From Myxococcota bacterium (GTDB lineage Bacteria > Myxococcota_A > UBA796 > UBA2385), in assembly GCA_023150805.1 (NCBI GenBank), contig JAKLKF010000014.1, forward strand, positions 22,321 through 86,320: a DNA stretch of 64,000 bases, in the 5' to 3' direction. The position numbers were made by a program, and so were the translations under genes. The notes below the pieces were generated by a model that saw only the letters and a list, made by a program, of their open reading frames with translations, searched no databases and was not told where the DNA came from. Below are positions 52,581 through 61,802 of the stretch, piece after piece (position 1 is the first letter of the stretch; each line of letters begins with the position of its first letter).

Positions 52581-53389
52581 GGCGCCAGCCTATCCCACAC
52601 CGCCCGGGCGGACACGGCGGGGATCCGCTGCCGGAGCAGGTCGCGGGCGGCCTCTTCCACCAGGTCCTGCCACTCCGCGCCGGTCACGAGCGTGCGCAGC
52701 GCGGCCAGGCGCGCCTCGGCCTGCGCGTGGAGGGCGGCGTGCTCCTCGGCGGCGGCGGCCCAGGCGGCGGCGTGGAAGCGGGCGACGGCGGCGGTGGCGG
52801 CGCGGCCCAGCTCGTCGGGGTGGGCCCCGGTGCGCGCGACGTGGCGCAGCTCCTCGACCAGCGCGCGGCGGGCCTCCTCCAGCGCGGGGGGCAGGACGCT
52901 GGCCTCGATCTCCTGGGCCAGCGCCCCCAGCGGAGCGCCCGGACCGCTGACCTCCCCCTCACCGCCGACGGCCGGGCCCTCGCGCGCCGGGGGCGCGGGG
53001 CCGGACGAGCCGGTGCCGCCGCTCTCGACAGCTTTCTTGCAGGCCGCCAGCGTCAGGCGCCGCCGGGACTTCTGCCGGCGCCGCCGCTCGGCCACGGCGT
53101 CGACGGCGGCCAGGATGCGCGCGACCGGCAGGCCCGCCTCCAGCCAGGACAGCAGCAGCCGGTCGTCCTCGCCCGACAGGAAGGGCGCGCCGCCGCGCAG
53201 CGAGACCAGGTAGTCGCGCACGGTCTCGGCGCGCAGGTCCAGGTCGTCGGCCCCGACGGCTCCGCCCTCGGAGGGCGAGGGGCGTGGTCCCGGCACGGCT
53301 GGCTCCGTCGCGACGCCGGGCGGCGGTGGTTGCGCCCGGGTGGGGGCGGGCAATATCATCCCCGCCCTCGCCGCGTCGTCGGTCTGCAC
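52577..53389 (-). CDS. DnaC-partner protein (replication-like helical protein)
   Basis: The 270-residue product has a Pro/Gly linker at the N-terminus and a helical domain (FLSGEDDRLLLSWLEAGLP, then VARILAAVDAVAERRRRQKS) with a cluster of basic residues, resembling helicase-loader partner domains. The C-terminal part is a long Ala-rich coiled coil. The start is GTG 53389 or ATG 53359. It overlaps the DnaC-like gene by four bases (GTGA), so the two are translationally coupled. Function is inferred from this pairing only. Confidence 0.65.
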   Translation of the reverse strand: MQTDDAARAGMILPAPTRAQPPPPGVATEPAVPGPRPSPSEGGAVGADDLDLRAETVRDYLVSLRGGAPFLSGEDDRLLLSWLEAGLPVARILAAVDAVAERRRRQKSRRRLTLAACKKAVESGGTGSSGPAPPAREGPAVGGEGEVSGPGAPLGALAQEIEASVLPPALEEARRALVEELRHVARTGAHPDELGRAATAAVARFHAAAWAAAAEEHAALHAQAEARLAALRTLVTGAEWQDLVEEAARDLLRQRIPAVSARAVWDRLAP

Positions 53390-53430
53390 CGCGTCGGCCC
53401 CGCTGGCCCCTCTCCATCCCCGGCAGCACC

Positions 53431-54591
53431 ATGGCCCTGCTCCCCCGCGCCCGCTCCCTGCTCGCCCTGCTCGCCCTCGGCTTCGCCGCCCTGCCGGCGC
53501 CGGCGATGGCCCAGGACGACGACGACTTCGACTTCCTCGAGGACGAGGAGGACGACGACAAGAAGGACGAGGGCGAGGAGCCCGGTGGGGAGCAGCCCGC
53601 CGGAGAGGAGTCCGGCGACGAGCTGGGCTTCGACGGCACCCCGACGCCCGAGGAGGACGACTTCGACTTCACCGAGCCCGACGAGGAAGGGGATCTCGAC
53701 GTCCAGATCGACACGACGGGCCTCGATGACGCCGCGGCCTACAAGGCCAAGCAGAAGGAGGTCGAGGGCATGACGCCCGAGGACGAGGCCATCGAGTGGG
53801 AGCGCTACCTGCGCAAGTACCCGAACTCGCAGTTCGAGTCCCGCATCGAGGCCCGCCTGGACAAGCTCTCCGAGCTCATGTACTCCGGTCGGATCGAGTC
53901 GGCCGAGGAGGTCGAGGAGAAGGGCCTGGCCGAGATCTACTTCGCCCAGCCCTTCACGCTGGAGAGCATCGACCCGCGCAAGAAGCTGCGCGCCGGCATC
54001 GAGTTCGGCCTGCCCGGCTACCTGGCGCCCATCGTGGACTTCGAGTGGGCCTTCCTGCGCAACCTGTCGGCTCACGCCGGCGTGCGCGGCCGCTACGGCG
54101 GGGTCAGCTTCGAGCCCGGCGTGCGCTACGCCGTCATCAAGTCCGCCCGCTCCAACACGCTGCTCACCGTGCTGGGCGACGTGCGCGTCAACACCGGCCC
54201 CGCCTACGTCGGCTTCCGGCCGCAGCTCGCCTTCGGCCAGCGCATCCCGGCGGGCGACATCGAGATCGACGCCTCGCTGCAGGGTGGCACCGAGCTGGTG
54301 ACCTACGGCATCTTCTCGCCGCGGGTGGTCGGCGGCGCCAACGTCTCCATCGCCCCCAGCGACACGGTCAAGTTCTTCCTGGAGACCTCGACCTACATGA
54401 AGGACCTGGGCTGGGACCAGGGCGGCAGCTTCCGCTTCAACGTCGTGAGCTTCGGCGTGAAGTTCATGGAGCGCAACAAGGGCAAGGCCAGCCGCTTCGA
54501 GGCGGGTGCGGGCGCCATCGCTCCCTACTCCAGCAACTACTGGAGCTTCCACAGCGGCGCCCTCGGCCTGGACCTGAACTACTACCTGTAG
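53431..54591 (+). CDS. Outer-membrane-barrel-like protein with acidic N-terminal region
   Basis: The 386-residue product has a signal peptide (LLALLALGFAALPAPAMA). A 60-residue acidic stretch follows (DDDDFDFLEDEEDDDKKDEG), then a short helical segment, then about 220 residues of amphipathic strands (KLRAGIEFGLPGYLAPIVDF; HAGVRGRYGGVSFEPGVRYA) ending DLNYYL with a terminal aromatic-Leu, the outer-membrane barrel insertion pattern. I recognise no family. It diverges from the DnaC-partner gene, 41 bases apart. Acidic residues could bind calcium. Confidence 0.7.
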   Translation: MALLPRARSLLALLALGFAALPAPAMAQDDDDFDFLEDEEDDDKKDEGEEPGGEQPAGEESGDELGFDGTPTPEEDDFDFTEPDEEGDLDVQIDTTGLDDAAAYKAKQKEVEGMTPEDEAIEWERYLRKYPNSQFESRIEARLDKLSELMYSGRIESAEEVEEKGLAEIYFAQPFTLESIDPRKKLRAGIEFGLPGYLAPIVDFEWAFLRNLSAHAGVRGRYGGVSFEPGVRYAVIKSARSNTLLTVLGDVRVNTGPAYVGFRPQLAFGQRIPAGDIEIDASLQGGTELVTYGIFSPRVVGGANVSIAPSDTVKFFLETSTYMKDLGWDQGGSFRFNVVSFGVKFMERNKGKASRFEAGAGAIAPYSSNYWSFHSGALGLDLNYYL

Positions 54592-54606
54592 GCAGGCCGC
54601 GGCCGG

Positions 54607-56037
54607 TCAGGCGCGGATCACCAGCAGGCGCGGCTCGGTGTAGTCGGCGATGGCCCAGCGCAGGCCCTCGCGCCCCAGCCCGCTGTCCTTGACGCCGCCG
54701 TAGGGCATCTGGTCGACGCGGAAGGTGGGGGCGTCGTCGTGGATGACCCCGCCGACCTCCAGCCCGCGGTGGAGCTGGAAGAGGGCGTGCACGTCCCGCG
54801 TGAAGACGCCGGCCTGCAGGCCCCAGGGGCTGTCGTTGGCCAACGAGATGGCGTGGTCGAGATCCTCGAAGGCCTCCAGCACCAGCCCGGGCCCGAACAG
54901 CTCCCCGCGCCACAGCGGCTGGTCGTGGGGCACGCCCTCGACCAGCACCGGCCGCAGCAGGCGCGGGCCCTCGCGGCCGCCGCCGGCCACCACCCGGGCG
55001 CCCCCGGCGACCGCCTGGTCCAGCCAGCCCTGGACCCGATCGGCGGCGCGCTCGTCGATGAGCGGCCCGCTGACGGTCTCCTCGCGCCGCGGGTCGCCCC
55101 AGGCCACGCCCCGCTCGACCGCAGCGACCAGGCGCTCGCGCAGCGGCGCGAGCAGCGCGCGGTGCACCAGCAGCCGCTGCACGGAGATGCAGACCTGGCC
55201 GGCGTAGGCGTAGGCCGCACCCGGCACGCGGGCCATCACCAGGTCCAGGTCGGCGTCCCGGTGCACCAGGACCGGGGCCGAGCCGCCCAGCTCCAGCAGC
55301 ACCCGCTTCTTGCCCGCCAGGGCCTTCAGGCGCCAGCCGACCGCGTCGCTGCCGGTGAAGGAGACGATGGCCGGCCGGGGGTCCTCGACCAGCCGCTGGG
55401 CGCGGGTGTTGTCGACCAGCAGGACGTGGGCGCCGTCTGCGGGCCAGCCGGCGGCCACGGCCAGCTCGGCCAGGATCAGCGCGCAGGACGGCGCCTGGAC
55501 CGGCGGCTTGAGGATCCAGGGGCAGCCGGCGGCGATCGCGGGCGCCAGCTTGTGGGCCACCAGGTTCAGCGGGAAGTTGAAGGGCGCGATGCCGACCACC
55601 ACGCCCGCGGGAAAGCGCCGCAGCAGGCCGGTGCGCCCCTGGCCCGCGGCCACGGCGTCGATGGCGACCACCTCGTCCTGGGGGCGTCGGGCCTCGTCGG
55701 CGGCCGCGCGGAAGGTGGCGACGCAGCGATCCACCTCGCCGCGGGCGAAGGCGACGGGCTTGCCGGCCTCGGCCACGATGAGTCCTGCCAGCTCCTCCCG
55801 CCGCTGCTGCACCCCCTGGGCGACGGCCTCCAGGATCTCGCCGCGGCGCCAGGGGGCCAGGGCGGCGGTCGCGGGGCGGGCGGCGAAGGACAGGGCCAGG
55901 GCGCGCTCGACCTGGTCGTCGTCGGCGAGCTGCTGGCGGCCCAGCGCGGCGCCGTCCCAGGGATCGACCAGGGGCAGGCTGGCGGCGGCGAGGGAGAGGG
56001 CGACCGGCTGACCGGCCAGGATGCTGCGGCGTTCCAC
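54607..56037 (-). CDS. Aldehyde dehydrogenase
   Basis: The 476-residue product has the ALDH features: NAD fold PFNFPLNLVAHKLAPAIAAG, the catalytic Glu in LLELGG, catalytic Cys in AGQVCISVQR, and ELFGPGLVLEAF. The CISVQR context is typical of the lactaldehyde, GapN and phosphonoacetaldehyde-type groups. The start is GTG 56037 with GGAGG four bases upstream. It diverges from tdh with 136 bases between. Threonine breakdown can yield aminoacetone and then methylglyoxal, so detoxification of such aldehydes is plausible but unproven. Confidence 0.88.
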   Translation of the reverse strand: MERRSILAGQPVALSLAAASLPLVDPWDGAALGRQQLADDDQVERALALSFAARPATAALAPWRRGEILEAVAQGVQQRREELAGLIVAEAGKPVAFARGEVDRCVATFRAAADEARRPQDEVVAIDAVAAGQGRTGLLRRFPAGVVVGIAPFNFPLNLVAHKLAPAIAAGCPWILKPPVQAPSCALILAELAVAAGWPADGAHVLLVDNTRAQRLVEDPRPAIVSFTGSDAVGWRLKALAGKKRVLLELGGSAPVLVHRDADLDLVMARVPGAAYAYAGQVCISVQRLLVHRALLAPLRERLVAAVERGVAWGDPRREETVSGPLIDERAADRVQGWLDQAVAGGARVVAGGGREGPRLLRPVLVEGVPHDQPLWRGELFGPGLVLEAFEDLDHAISLANDSPWGLQAGVFTRDVHALFQLHRGLEVGGVIHDDAPTFRVDQMPYGGVKDSGLGREGLRWAIADYTEPRLLVIRA

Positions 56038-56173
56038 GGATCCTCCAGGCGAGGGCCCGCATCATCCCACGTGCCGCACGTCGCCGCGCCGGCGCCGGGG
56101 TAGGAGAGGGCTCCCGCGAGGTGTGCATGTCCACGGATGGTCCGACCTCTCCCCCCGTCATCCCCCCGACACC

Positions 56174-57343
56174 ATGGGGGCCCTCACCTTCGACCGCAAG
56201 CGCGAGGCCTGGGCGACCAGCACGGGCCTGGTCAAGGAGACCGTGCGCACCCCACGCCTGGACGAGCCTGACGGCGCCGACCGCAGCCACGTCCTCATCC
56301 AGGTGATGTACGCCGGCTTCTGCGGCAGCGACCGGGGCATCTGGTGGCGCAAGGCCTTCGGCGACATGATCCTCGGCAGCCTGGACGAAGAGGGCAAGGA
56401 CAAGCGCATCGTCGGCCACGAGCTGCTGGGCCGCATCGTGCAGGTCGGCAGCCGCGTCACCGAGAAGTACGGCTACCAGCCGGGCGACGTGGTCAGCACC
56501 GAGAGCCACATCATCTGCGGCACCTGCTACCAGTGCCGCGTCGGCGACAGCCACGTCTGCGCCAAGGACAAGATCATCGGCATCAGCATGGACGGCTGCT
56601 TCGCGCAGTACGTCAAGCTGCCGGCCAAGGCCCTGTGGCCCACCGACCTCTCGAAGATCCGGGCCGAGGTCGCCGCCGTGCAGGAGCCCTTCGGCAACGC
56701 GGTGCACGCCTGCCAGGCGGCCGAGCTGCGCGGCCGGCGGGTCGCGATCATCGGCTGCGGGACCATCGGCCTGTTCGCGATCCTGATCGCCCGCGGCATG
56801 GGCGCCACCCAGATCATCGGCGTCGAGACCGACCCGCACCACGCCGAGCTGGCCCGCAAGCTGGGCGCCGACGTGGTCCTGGCGCCGGCCCTGCCGCCGG
56901 CCGACGCCCCCCACAAGAGCGACCCCGACCTGGTCCGCCAGGTGCTGGCCCTGACCGACGGCGTGGGGGTGGACGTGGCCATGGAGATGGCCGGCTTCAA
57001 CGCGGCGCTCAACAACGCGATCAAGATGACCCGCCGCGGCGGCCACGTCGTCATGTTCGGCGTCAAGAACGGCGACGCCGTCGTCGAGGACGTCCACCGG
57101 GTCGTGATGAACGGCCTGCAGCTCCACGGCATCGTCGGCCGCCAGATCTTCAAGACCTGGGAGCTGACCCGCAACCTGCTGGAGAACCGCAGCAACGGCA
57201 TCCAGGACGCCATCTACGACGTCATCCTCAACGGCGGCCAGGACACGCTGGTCGACTTCGGGACCTGGCAGCGGGACGACTTCGAGCGACGCATCAAGGC
57301 CCACCCCAAGGTGGTGCTCCGGTTCGCCGGGCAGGAGGGTTGA
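56174..57343 (+). CDS. tdh: L-threonine 3-dehydrogenase-like zinc alcohol dehydrogenase
   Basis: TDH oxidises threonine at C3 with NAD+ to 2-amino-3-ketobutyrate. The 389-residue product has the catalytic zinc site (AGFCGSD, GHELLG), four structural Cys in CGTCYQCRVGDSHVC, and the Rossmann motif GCGTIGLFA. It starts ATG 56174 and kbl starts three bases after its stop. That adjacency is the main reason for calling it threonine dehydrogenase; its sequence has some insertions relative to the E. coli enzyme. Confidence 0.85.
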   Translation: MGALTFDRKREAWATSTGLVKETVRTPRLDEPDGADRSHVLIQVMYAGFCGSDRGIWWRKAFGDMILGSLDEEGKDKRIVGHELLGRIVQVGSRVTEKYGYQPGDVVSTESHIICGTCYQCRVGDSHVCAKDKIIGISMDGCFAQYVKLPAKALWPTDLSKIRAEVAAVQEPFGNAVHACQAAELRGRRVAIIGCGTIGLFAILIARGMGATQIIGVETDPHHAELARKLGADVVLAPALPPADAPHKSDPDLVRQVLALTDGVGVDVAMEMAGFNAALNNAIKMTRRGGHVVMFGVKNGDAVVEDVHRVVMNGLQLHGIVGRQIFKTWELTRNLLENRSNGIQDAIYDVILNGGQDTLVDFGTWQRDDFERRIKAHPKVVLRFAGQEG

Positions 57344-57346
57344 ACC

Positions 57347-58540
<1,194 letters not shown>

Positions 58541-58587
58541 GCTGAGCCCCACGAGGGGGCGGCGCGGCGGCCGTCCCCCAACGCAGA

Positions 58588-58633
58588 GCACCCCGCCGGC
58601 TGCGGCTTTTGGGCTGCGCGGCCAGCGGGGTGC
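58588..58633. terminator. Hairpin after kbl
   Basis: GCACCCCGC (58588-58596) pairs with GCGGGGTGC (58625-58633) across a 28-base loop, 48 bases after the kbl stop and between kbl and the oppositely transcribed tRNA genes. It could stop both. Confidence 0.5.
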
Positions 58634-58634
58634 A

Positions 58635-58668
58635 GGGACAGGACCTTGGGGGGGGCGAGTCCTGTCCC
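58635..58668. terminator. Perfect 10-base hairpin beside the tRNA array
   Basis: GGGACAGGAC (58635-58644) pairs exactly with GTCCTGTCCC (58659-58668). It follows the tRNA-Arg gene on the minus strand by 16 bases. Confidence 0.55.
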
Positions 58669-58683
58669 GGGGGGACGAGGAAG

Positions 58684-58760
58684 TGGCGCAGCCAGGAGGA
58701 GTCGAACCCCCAACCTTCGGATCCGTAGTCCGACGCTCTATCCAGTTGAGCTATGGCTGC
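58684..58760 (-). tRNA. tRNA-Arg(ACG)
   Basis: The acceptor stem GCAGCCA pairs with TGGCTGC, the D arm is GCTC/GAGC, and the anticodon loop is CTACGGA with anticodon ACG (read as ICG, CGN Arg codons). The CCA is encoded. The gene is 77 bases. Confidence 0.95.
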
Positions 58761-58798
58761 GTGTCAGTCGAGCGGTCGCCGAAGCGTCCCGGAGAGGG

Positions 58799-58891
58799 TG
58801 GCGGAGACGGAGGGATTCGAACCCTCGGTGGAGCTTTTGACCCCACACGCGATTAGCAATCGCGCACCTTCGGCCTCTCGGTCACGTCTCC
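58799..58891 (-). tRNA. tRNA-Ser(GCT)
   Basis: The acceptor stem GGAGACG/CGTCTCC, anticodon stem CGCGA/TCGCG, and loop TTGCTAA give anticodon GCT (AGC/AGT codons). The long variable arm (TGTGGGGTCAAAAGCTCCAC) is typical of Ser tRNAs. The CCA is encoded. Confidence 0.95.
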
Positions 58892-58947
58892 AGCTTCAGA
58901 GATCAGCGTGCCCGGAGGCACTGCGGCGAAGGAGGCTTGGCGGGGGG

Positions 58948-59032
58948 CGGAGGCGGTGGGATTCGAACCCACGGACCCTTTCGGGTCAGCGGTTTTCAAG
59001 ACCGTCGCCTTCAACCACTCGGCCACGCCTCC
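58948..59032 (-). tRNA. tRNA-Ser(TGA)
   Basis: The acceptor stem GGAGGCG/CGCCTCC, anticodon loop CTTGAAA with anticodon TGA (TCA codon group), and a long variable arm (TGACCCGAAAGGGTC) identify it as Ser. CCA is not encoded, unlike the two neighbours. It lies 63 bases after the serS stop on the same strand. Confidence 0.95.
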
Positions 59033-59095
59033 TGGCGGGCGCTCCGCTCCTATTCGGTCCCGCCGGGGCAGTCAACCCCTGGCCGGGCCACGAGG

Positions 59096-60403
59096 TCAAG
59101 ACCGGGCGACGATGCGCTCCTGGCCGCGCATCCAGGGCCGCAGGGCGTCGGGGATGGCGACGCTGCCGTCGGCCTGCTGGTGGTTCTCCAGCAGGGCGAC
59201 CACGGTGCGGCCGACGGCCAGGGCCGAGCCGTTCAGCGTGTGCAGGGCCAGCGGCTTGCCCCCGGCGGCGGGGCGGTAGCGGCTGCCCATGCGGCGGCCC
59301 TGGTGGTCTCCGCACCAGGAGATGCTGGAGATCTCGCGGTAGCTGCCCTGGCCGGGCAGCCAGACCTCCAGGTCGTAGCAGATCCGGGCGTTGGCGCCGG
59401 TGTCGCCGCCGCTGAGCAGCTCGACCCGGTAGGGCAGCTCCAGCTTGCGCAGCAGCCCCTCGGCGTGGGCCACCATCTCCTCGTGCTGGGTCGGCCCCTG
59501 CTCGGCCGTGCAGAGCTGGACCAGCTCGACCTTGTGGAACTGGTGCTGCCGCATCAGGCCGCGCGTGTCCTTGCCATAGCTGCCGGCCTCGCTGCGGAAG
59601 CAGGGGGTGAAGGCCGTGTAGCGCAGGGGCAGGGCCGCCTCGTCCAGGATCTCGCCGCGGTGCAGGTTGGTCAGCGGCACCTCGGCCGTCGGGATCAGGA
59701 AGGCGTCGCCGCCGTTGACCAGGGCGGCCAGGCGGAACAGGTCCGCCTCGAACTTGGGCAGCTGGCCGGTGCCCGTCATCGTCTCGCGGCTGACGATGTA
59801 GGGCACGACGTGCTCGAGGTAGCCGGCGGCGGCCGCCTCCTCCAGGAAGAAGTTGACCAGGGCGCGCTCCAGGCGGGCGCCGTCCCCGCGGTAGACCGGG
59901 AAGCGGGCGCCGGAGAGGCGGGCGGCGCGCTCGGGGTCCAGGATGCCCAGCGCGTCGCCGATGGCGATGTGGTCACGCACCGGGAAGTCGAAGTCCCGCG
60001 GGCTGCCCCAGCGGCGGACCTCGACGTTGTCGCGCTCGTCCCGGCCGTCGGGCACCCGGGGGTCCAGCAGGTTGGGCAGGCCGAGCAGCGCATCCTCCTC
60101 CTCGGCCTCCAGCGCCTGCCGCTCGGCCTCCAGGCCGTCCAGGCGCTCGCCCAGGACCTTGACCTCGGCCTTGAGCGGCTCGGCCTCGACCTGCCGGCCG
60201 GCCTTCATCAAGGGCCCGATCTCCTTGCTCAGGCGGTTGCGCTCGCCGCGCAGGTTGTCGGTCTCGGTCGTCAGCTCGCGCCGGCGCTCGATGACGGCGA
60301 CCAGCCGGTCGAGCAGGGCCAGGGCCTCGGCGCTGGCGTGGCGGCGCTGCAGGCTCTCGCGCACGACCTCGGGGTGCAGGGCGACCAGGTTGCGGTCCAG
60401 CAT
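59096..60403 (-). CDS. serS: Seryl-tRNA synthetase
   Basis: The 435-residue product has the N-terminal antiparallel coiled coil (about 30-105) that recognises the long Ser-tRNA arm. Class II motifs follow: motif 2 FTPCFRSEAGSYGKDTRG and motif 3 TLNGSALAVGRT. The usual SSCSNCTDFQARR segment reads SSISWCGDHQGRR here, a notable deviation close to the active site. It starts ATG 60403. Two tRNA-Ser genes lie directly downstream, suggesting co-expression of enzyme and substrates. Confidence 0.95.
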   Translation of the reverse strand: MLDRNLVALHPEVVRESLQRRHASAEALALLDRLVAVIERRRELTTETDNLRGERNRLSKEIGPLMKAGRQVEAEPLKAEVKVLGERLDGLEAERQALEAEEEDALLGLPNLLDPRVPDGRDERDNVEVRRWGSPRDFDFPVRDHIAIGDALGILDPERAARLSGARFPVYRGDGARLERALVNFFLEEAAAAGYLEHVVPYIVSRETMTGTGQLPKFEADLFRLAALVNGGDAFLIPTAEVPLTNLHRGEILDEAALPLRYTAFTPCFRSEAGSYGKDTRGLMRQHQFHKVELVQLCTAEQGPTQHEEMVAHAEGLLRKLELPYRVELLSGGDTGANARICYDLEVWLPGQGSYREISSISWCGDHQGRRMGSRYRPAAGGKPLALHTLNGSALAVGRTVVALLENHQQADGSVAIPDALRPWMRGQERIVARS

Positions 60404-60439
60404 GGGGGGCTCCGCGGGCAGGGAGGGGCGCGCCGCCTA

Positions 60440-61126
60440 TCACCCCGCTCCGCGCGGCGGGCGCCGGGCGAGGCAGGCGGCGACGGCGGCGGCGGGGTCG
60501 GGGCCGGTCCACCAGGCGGACAGCTCGTCGGCGCAGGCGAGGGCGACGTCCTCCCAGGAGGGCGCCGGGTCGAGGTGGTCGGCCAGCCGGGTCACGGTGT
60601 CGCGGGGCAGGCCGCAGGGCTGGATGCGCTGGAACCAGGCCAGGTCGGTCGTGACGTTGAGGGCGAAGCCGTGCCAGGCCACCCAGCGGCGGCAGCCGAC
60701 CCCCACAGCGCAGACCTTCCGGCCGCCCAGCCAGACCCCCGTGTTGCGGGCGTCGCGCTGGCCCTCCAGCCCGAAGCGGGCCAGGGCCCCGATGACGACG
60801 TGCTCCAGGCCGTGCAGCCACAGGTGCAGGTCGCGGCGCCCCTCGGGCAGGGCGACCACCGGCCAGCCCACGACCTGGCCCGGGCCGTGGAAGGTCACGT
60901 CCCCGCCGCGCGCCGCGGGCACGACCGGCACCTGGCCCGGCGCCAGCACGTTGTCCTGGGCGCCCTTGCGCCGGCCCACCGTGAAGACCGGGTCGGGCTC
61001 GACCAGCAGCAGCGTGTCCGGCGCCCGGTCGGCGATGCGCGCCTCCAGCAGGGCCAGCATCCGCGCCTCGGCCTGCGGGTAGGGCAGACGGCCCAGGCGC
61101 TCGACCGCCAGGGGGCCGGGGCTCAC
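60440..61126 (-). CDS. lipB: Octanoyl transferase LipB
   Basis: LipB moves octanoyl from acyl carrier protein to lipoate-dependent proteins. The 228-residue product has the family motifs GGDVTFHGPGQVVGWPVV, the Lys in GGRKVCAVGV, and a Cys in FQRIQPCGLP, the catalytic Cys of the family. It starts at GTG 61126, overlapping tmk by four bases (GTGA). No lipA is seen in the window. Confidence 0.93.
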   Translation of the reverse strand: MSPGPLAVERLGRLPYPQAEARMLALLEARIADRAPDTLLLVEPDPVFTVGRRKGAQDNVLAPGQVPVVPAARGGDVTFHGPGQVVGWPVVALPEGRRDLHLWLHGLEHVVIGALARFGLEGQRDARNTGVWLGGRKVCAVGVGCRRWVAWHGFALNVTTDLAWFQRIQPCGLPRDTVTRLADHLDPAPSWEDVALACADELSAWWTGPDPAAAVAACLARRPPRGAG

Positions 61127-61734
61127 GCGCTCGCCCGGTCCTTCACCGCCGCGACCACGCGGGCGTGGACCTGCTCGACGCTGCCCTGGGCGTCGACGCG
61201 GCAGACCCGCTCGCCCTGGCTGCGGGTCAGCACCACGACGGCCTCGTAGCTGTCGTGCACCGCGCGCAGGCGGTCCAGGGCCTCGAAGCGGTCGCGCGGC
61301 TCGCCCCGGGCCAGGATGCGCTGCAGGCAGGTCTCGGGGTCCAGGTCCAGCAGCAGCGTCAGGTCGGGCGCCCGGAAGCGGCTGTTCAGCTCGGCCACCT
61401 GGGACAGGCCCATGCACAGCGACTGGTAGGCCAGCGAGGAGTGCTTGTAGCGGTCGCTGACCACGTGCTCGCCGCGCTCCAGGGCCGGCAGCACCTCGCG
61501 GTCGAGGTGGTCGCGCCGGTCCGCGGCGAAGAGGTAGGGCAGCACGGCGTCGCCGACGCGGGCCTGGGGGTCGGCCAGCGCCTGCCGGATGAAGCGGCCC
61601 ACCGGGCCGGTCGAGGGCTCGGCCGTGACGTGCACCGGGCGGCCCTGGGCGCGCAGCCAGTCCGCCAGCAGCTTGACCTGGGTGGTGCCACCCGAGCCGT
61701 CCAGGCCCTCGACGGCGATGAACAGGGGGCGCAT
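61123..61734 (-). CDS. tmk: Thymidylate kinase with altered P-loop
   Basis: Tmk phosphorylates dTMP. The 203-residue product has the family layout: P-loop EGLDGSGGTTQ, VVSDRYKHSSLAYQ, and RGEPRDRFE in the LID. The Walker A lysine is replaced: position 16 is Gly (GSGGTT rather than GSGKTT). The codon is GGC, so a single-base slip is not the cause. The rest looks intact and in frame. The start ATG 61734 is 69 bases from the divergent gene at 61803, and lipB follows with a four-base overlap. Confidence 0.88.
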   Translation of the reverse strand: MRPLFIAVEGLDGSGGTTQVKLLADWLRAQGRPVHVTAEPSTGPVGRFIRQALADPQARVGDAVLPYLFAADRRDHLDREVLPALERGEHVVSDRYKHSSLAYQSLCMGLSQVAELNSRFRAPDLTLLLDLDPETCLQRILARGEPRDRFEALDRLRAVHDSYEAVVVLTRSQGERVCRVDAQGSVEQVHARVVAAVKDRASA

Positions 61735-61802
61735 GACTTCCTCCGACAGCTCGTGACCGATGTAACGCGGGGGCGACCGTCCCCGATCACTATGCTCGGA
61801 TC

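Noticed and set aside
48951..53213. A 1420-codon plus-strand frame across the GT-C gene and past it
   Set aside because: It runs through several genes on both strands in the wrong phase and gives Arg/Pro/Gly-rich sequence with no domain.
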